Source: Lentzea sp. NEAU-D7 (GTDB lineage Bacteria > Actinomycetota > Actinomycetes > Mycobacteriales > Pseudonocardiaceae). From it: a stretch of 64,000 nt of DNA. A program made the translations under genes and the position numbers. The notes beneath the pieces were generated by a model. It had not been told where the DNA came from. It searched no databases and saw only the letters and a program-made list of their open reading frames with translations. The DNA lies in NCBI RefSeq assembly GCF_026242055.1, contig NZ_JAPJDL010000018.1:124001-188000 (forward strand), in the 5' to 3' direction. Positions 61,018-64,000 of this stretch are shown here, piece by piece. Position 1 is the first letter of the stretch, and each line of letters starts with the position of its first letter.

Positions 61018-61923
61018 TTGAAAGGCCATTCATCAATCCAATGGCGAACAGAGGCGAACTGCCTCAAGTGCGACAAGATCGGGCTGTGCTCCACCGTCGG
61101 CCGATGTCTGGCCGAGAGCACCGGAGCCGCCCGGATAACGTCGGTCGCCAAGGCGGTCGACTACATGATCGAACATCTGCCGGAACCAATTCAGCTGAGC
61201 GACGTGGCACGAGCGGGCACGTTGAGCCCATTTCACTTCCACCGCGTTTTCCGAGACGTCACCACGACGACGCCGGCCAGGTTCCTGACCTCGCTCAGAA
61301 TGGCGGAGGCCCGTCGTCTGCTGCTGGTCACGCAGAAGACCGTGACCGACGTGTGCACCTCGATCGGCTATTCCAGCCTCGGGACCTTCATCAGCCAGTT
61401 CGGCAAGCTGACCGGGCTGTCGCCGCGCAGGTTCCGGTGCGTCGTCGAGCAGCTGGGGCACATTCCGGTCGAGGAGCTCGTCGAGGCGGGCCCGGAGCTG
61501 GCGGCGGCCTCCGGACCCATCGGCGCCGTAACCGGCCTGCACGGTGAGGCCTGCAACGCGTTGCTCGGGCTCTTCCGGCTGAACCGGCCGCAGGAGCTGC
61601 CGACGATGTTCCACGTCATCGCGACGAACCGGCTGGTCGCCCTTCCCCCGGTGGCGGACGGGGACTACGAGCCGATCGCGCTCGCGGCCTTACCGAACGC
61701 CACGGTGCGTGACGTTCTGGCGACCCCGATCGGCGTGCTCGGCCGGATCGGGTTCGGCTACTCGCCCGTGACCGTCGCCGGCGGCCGGTGCCGCCACCCG
61801 TTCCAGGTCGCGTTGCGCAGGCAACGCCGTTTCGACCCGCCGATCGAGTTCACCCGGCCGCTGCTGTCGCTCGCACGCCGGCGCGTTCTGCGCATCTCCC
61901 ACTCCACTCCCGCCATCGGGTGA
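61018..61923 (+). CDS. AraC-family regulator with Cys-rich N-terminus
   Basis: 301 residues from a TTG at 61018 (GGTAGGAG upstream). The double helix-turn-helix lies early: residues 45-140, IQLSDVARAGTLSPFHFHRVF and TVTDVCTSIGYSSLGTFISQF, then GLSPRRFR. Before it the sequence NCLKCDKIGLCSTVGRC places four cysteines as Cx2Cx5Cx5C, a possible metal or redox site. The C-terminal 150 residues have no clear family; they resemble the extension of similar actinobacterial regulators. Immediately beside the enediyne core, it is a candidate pathway regulator. Confidence 0.8.
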   Translation: MKGHSSIQWRTEANCLKCDKIGLCSTVGRCLAESTGAARITSVAKAVDYMIEHLPEPIQLSDVARAGTLSPFHFHRVFRDVTTTTPARFLTSLRMAEARRLLLVTQKTVTDVCTSIGYSSLGTFISQFGKLTGLSPRRFRCVVEQLGHIPVEELVEAGPELAAASGPIGAVTGLHGEACNALLGLFRLNRPQELPTMFHVIATNRLVALPPVADGDYEPIALAALPNATVRDVLATPIGVLGRIGFGYSPVTVAGGRCRHPFQVALRRQRRFDPPIEFTRPLLSLARRRVLRISHSTPAIG

Positions 61924-61955
61924 CCTGACCCCGCAGCGGACTTCCGAGCTGAAAA

Positions 61956-61989
61956 AGCGGGGTGAGCGGCCGCAACCGCTCACCCCGCT
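61956..61989. terminator. Bidirectional terminator between convergent genes
   Basis: Arms AGCGGGGTGAGCGG and CCGCTCACCCCGCT (14 bp) with loop CCGCAA and A/T-rich flanks, between the AraC-type gene and the HEAT-repeat gene. Confidence 0.8.
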
Positions 61990-62002
61990 TCGCCGTGCTG
62001 GG

Positions 62003-63220
62003 TCAGGAGTGCATCCAGCCGGTGCGGGTGCAGAACTGCACACCCGGCTCGTCCGCGATGTTGTCCTGGTTCGTGTCGACCTCGGCCTCGTGCGTCGAGT
62101 AGATGTCGAGGGAGTTGACGTCGATCTTGCCGTCGCCGTCCCAGTCGACCAGCTTGCCCTTGAACGTGCCCGTGATGTAGGCGTTGGCCAGCGGGCCGGT
62201 CGGGGTGTCGAGCGTGCCCAGGATGCTGTTGCCCGGGAACAGGATCTCCTCGAGCGAGCTGCCGCGCATCGTCTCGAAGTTGATGTAACCCCACGTCTGG
62301 ACCGCACCGCGGACGTAGCGGATCGCGGGCTTGCCCTTGATCTCCATCAGCGGGTCCGTGGTCCACTCGCCGGAACGCTTGGCGGAGACCATCTCGTTGC
62401 GGTGGCCGAGCGAGTCGTTGTCGGCCTGGCCGGACATGAAGATCGGCCGCAGGCCGCGCGACTCGAAGAAGAAGCTGCCCCGGCCCGCGCTGGCGTGGTT
62501 GGTCACGCCGCGGAACAGGAAGTTCTCCACGTGCGGCGTGCCGTCGTCGTGCAGGCCCGCCAGGTTCTTGCTGATCACCAGCTGGTGGTCGCGCGTCGCC
62601 GAGTTCGGGCAGGCGTGCGCCTGGCCGTAGCTCCGCGCGAGGCCCTGGGGCGCCAGGGAGATCTTGCCCCAGTGCCGGCCGGTGTCGTCGAGCCGCACGT
62701 AGACGTCGACGTCGATGTTGAGCAGGATCGTCTCGTCGAACGTGCGGTCCGGGTCCTGCTTCCACGAACGGCTGTCGAACGCGGGCAGCCCCGTGGTGAG
62801 CTCCGACGCGAACAGGCGCGCCCACTCGCCGACGTCGGCGTCGTCGTCGTTCACGAAGCCCTGCAGCGCCTTGAGCGCCCTGGGGCCGCCGATCTTCTCC
62901 AGCGCCCACAGCGCGTTCCAGCGCACCTCGCGCACGCTGTCGGTCTTCACCGCTTCGGTGAGCAGGTCGACGGCGCCCGGCAGGCCGCGATCCACGTACT
63001 GGAACAGCGACTGCTCCCGGATCATCGGGTCCCGGTGGTTCAGCGCCTCCTGCGCGACCTGGTCGTCCGTGCGGACGTCGAGCCGGATCGCGGTCCGCTT
63101 GAGGAACTCCCCGAAATCACTGTTGAGACGTGCGGGGTCACCCTGGAGGTAGTGATCCCAGACAGGAGCCTGTGCTTCTACACCGCTTACCTGTCCCAGA
63201 TCGACAGACTCAAGTGCCAT
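62003..63220 (-). CDS. HEAT-repeat protein with C-terminal calcium-type loops, function unknown
   Basis: 405 residues from the ATG at 63220 (GGAAAGG nine bases upstream); an ATG at 63229 is possible. Residues 45-135 form HEAT repeats (DPMIREQSLFQYVDRGLPGA, SVREVRWNALWALEKIGGPR). The middle 200 residues are beta-rich with several Gly/Ser turns (GSFFFESRGLRPIFMSGQ). The C-terminus has EF-hand-like loops DWDGDGKIDVNSLD and DTNQDNIAD, resembling dockerin or FG-GAP calcium sites. No signal peptide. I recognise no family. It is the last gene before selB and may belong to the cluster. Confidence 0.7.
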   Translation of the reverse strand: MALESVDLGQVSGVEAQAPVWDHYLQGDPARLNSDFGEFLKRTAIRLDVRTDDQVAQEALNHRDPMIREQSLFQYVDRGLPGAVDLLTEAVKTDSVREVRWNALWALEKIGGPRALKALQGFVNDDDADVGEWARLFASELTTGLPAFDSRSWKQDPDRTFDETILLNIDVDVYVRLDDTGRHWGKISLAPQGLARSYGQAHACPNSATRDHQLVISKNLAGLHDDGTPHVENFLFRGVTNHASAGRGSFFFESRGLRPIFMSGQADNDSLGHRNEMVSAKRSGEWTTDPLMEIKGKPAIRYVRGAVQTWGYINFETMRGSSLEEILFPGNSILGTLDTPTGPLANAYITGTFKGKLVDWDGDGKIDVNSLDIYSTHEAEVDTNQDNIADEPGVQFCTRTGWMHS

Positions 63221-63483
63221 GCCGGTCATCCTTTCCGAACCGATCAGCAAAATTGGCTCTAACTGTGGACGCCAGTAAGCCCTGACCAGCTGGAAGAGCG
63301 CGCTGGCCAGCTACTCGACGATCCATTTTCCGCTTCGGACAACCACGTTGAGAGCATTAATCCCGGGTGAGCGGATGAATTCCGGGCTGCCCTTCGACGC
63401 TGTCTCCACTAAAGCCGGATCCACGGCCGCAGTCAACGCGGTGCGCCAATCGAGCAATCGAGCGTAAAAACGTCGAAAAATGC
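63221..63483. other. Intergenic stretch between HEAT-repeat gene and selB
   Basis: 263 bases, GC-poorer than the flanks. A minus-strand frame here reads protein-like for about 50 codons but lacks a start. It probably contains the promoter of the HEAT-repeat gene. Confidence 0.35.
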
Positions 63484-64000
63484 TTACGAGAGCTCTCTCG
63501 AGCCGTCCGGCAGCCGCCGGGTGACACCCGCTCGGTCCAGGAGCTCGAGCAGCGGCACGGCGGTGCGGCGGGTCGTCCTCCACGCCTGGCGCGCCTGGCT
63601 GACCGTGAAGGTCCTCCCGACGCCGCGCACCACCTCGGCGGCGAGCCGGTCCGCGCCGGGCAGCAGCACCACACCGGGTGCGAGCAGCAGCAGCCTGCCC
63701 GCCCGGACCGCGCCGGCCAGTTCCGCCGGCCCCAGGCCCGCCCGCGCGAGGTCGCGCGCCTCCGGAGCGCGGAAGGGGTTCTGCCGCAACAGCTCCCCGA
63801 TCACCGCGAGTCCCTTCTCGACGGAGACCGGCAGCGCGGCTCGTCCCACCACCACACCGTCCTCCGAGTTCAGGCCGGCGGCGCGGACGAGTTCGCGGGT
63901 GACCTCGGCCGACGGCACCGAGAGCCGATCGGCGAGCACCGGCAACGGCATCCCGCGCGCCAGCGGCCGTTCCGCGCACCAGGCGGCCACCTCGTCCCCC
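63484..64000 (-). CDS. selB: Selenocysteine-specific elongation factor SelB, C-terminal part
   Basis: About 172 C-terminal residues are visible; the gene continues beyond the right edge. The region is made of winged helices and ends LLELLDRAGVTRRLPDGSREL, the typical SelB terminus (LDR.G.TRR..D.R) that binds the SECIS hairpin. It suggests the organism incorporates selenocysteine and marks probable core chromosome next to the enediyne locus. GTPase domain not in view, so assignment rests on the C-terminal motif. Confidence 0.8.
   Translation of the reverse strand, partial: GDEVAAWCAERPLARGMPLPVLADRLSVPSAEVTRELVRAAGLNSEDGVVVGRAALPVSVEKGLAVIGELLRQNPFRAPEARDLARAGLGPAELAGAVRAGRLLLLAPGVVLLPGADRLAAEVVRGVGRTFTVSQARQAWRTTRRTAVPLLELLDRAGVTRRLPDGSRELS

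Noticed and set aside
60616..61029. Minus-strand frame upstream of the AraC-type gene
   Set aside because: Cys/Arg-rich translation, no ribosome site, poor codon bias, and it overlaps the likely promoter of the AraC-type gene.
63311..63480. Minus-strand frame of about 55 codons next to selB that reads somewhat protein-like
   Set aside because: No start codon or ribosome site before it joins the antisense of selB in another frame, and its third positions lack the genome's strong G/C bias.
1..64000. CRISPR array associated with the Cas4-like gene
   Set aside because: No regularly spaced direct repeats of 25-40 bp and no other cas genes were seen; the Cas4-like protein belongs to the pPIWI-RE operon.
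1..64000. Insertion sequences or transposase genes
   Set aside because: No transposase, integrase or recombinase reading frame with recognisable motifs is present, despite the island-like layout.

Overview
The window is very GC-rich, with GTG and TTG starts, many 1-4 bp stop/start overlaps, a BTAD/NB-ARC/TPR regulator, polyketide chemistry and a selB-like gene at the right edge. This fits a filamentous actinomycete; a Pseudonocardiaceae-type genome is a reasonable guess that the sequence does not prove.

Region 1 (1-13046, minus strand) is an anti-invader island. Its upstream half is a tightly coupled four-gene unit: a tandem Cas4/RecB-like nuclease, a zinc-ribbon REase-type partner, a DinG/XPD-like Fe-S helicase and a pPIWI-RE (Argonaute/PIWI-family) protein. 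Its downstream half is a small winged-helix protein, a double-ATPase HerA-like protein and an AIPR-type abortive-infection protein cut by the window edge. A cytosolic Ser/Thr kinase is divergent from the island. An AfsR-like regulator and a glycosyltransferase-like protein follow, up to about 18.1 kb. From 18.1 to 18.9 kb there is no intact gene, only strong hairpins, a decayed coding fragment and a doubtful tRNA-end-like patch. This may be a junction.

Region 2 (18.9-26.7 kb) holds an OmpR/histidine kinase pair, an MMPL exporter, a copper-monooxygenase-like lipoprotein, an orphan NarL-type regulator and two small membrane proteins. The MMPL and NarL genes share a nearly identical 39-bp upstream element.

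Region 3 (26.8-45.5 kb) is a set of accessory genes rich in paralogous pairs: two divergent UbiB/AarF-like kinases, two VOC (glyoxalase/bleomycin-resistance fold) proteins, two seven-bladed FG-GAP lipoproteins, three SRPBCC proteins and two SnoaL-like proteins (a third NTF2-like protein lies in region 4). It also has a P450, a DrrAB-like ABC exporter, a nitroreductase and HxlR, PadR and ArsR regulators.

Region 4 (45.5-60.5 kb) carries all five genes of the enediyne warhead cassette. On the minus strand lie an NTF2-like protein, a vanadium haloperoxidase, UnbU, the enediyne polyketide synthase (KS-AT-ACP-KR-DH, with an apparently degenerate or missing C-terminal PPTase domain) and the TEBC/E10-type thioesterase. 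On the plus strand lie a beta-propeller protein, a methyltransferase, a small membrane protein, UnbL (DUF1702) and UnbV. The window therefore very probably contains most or all of an unusual enediyne cluster. The SRPBCC and VOC proteins and the exporters are natural candidates for self-resistance. An AraC-type regulator, a HEAT-repeat/calcium-loop protein and the C-terminal part of SelB close the window.
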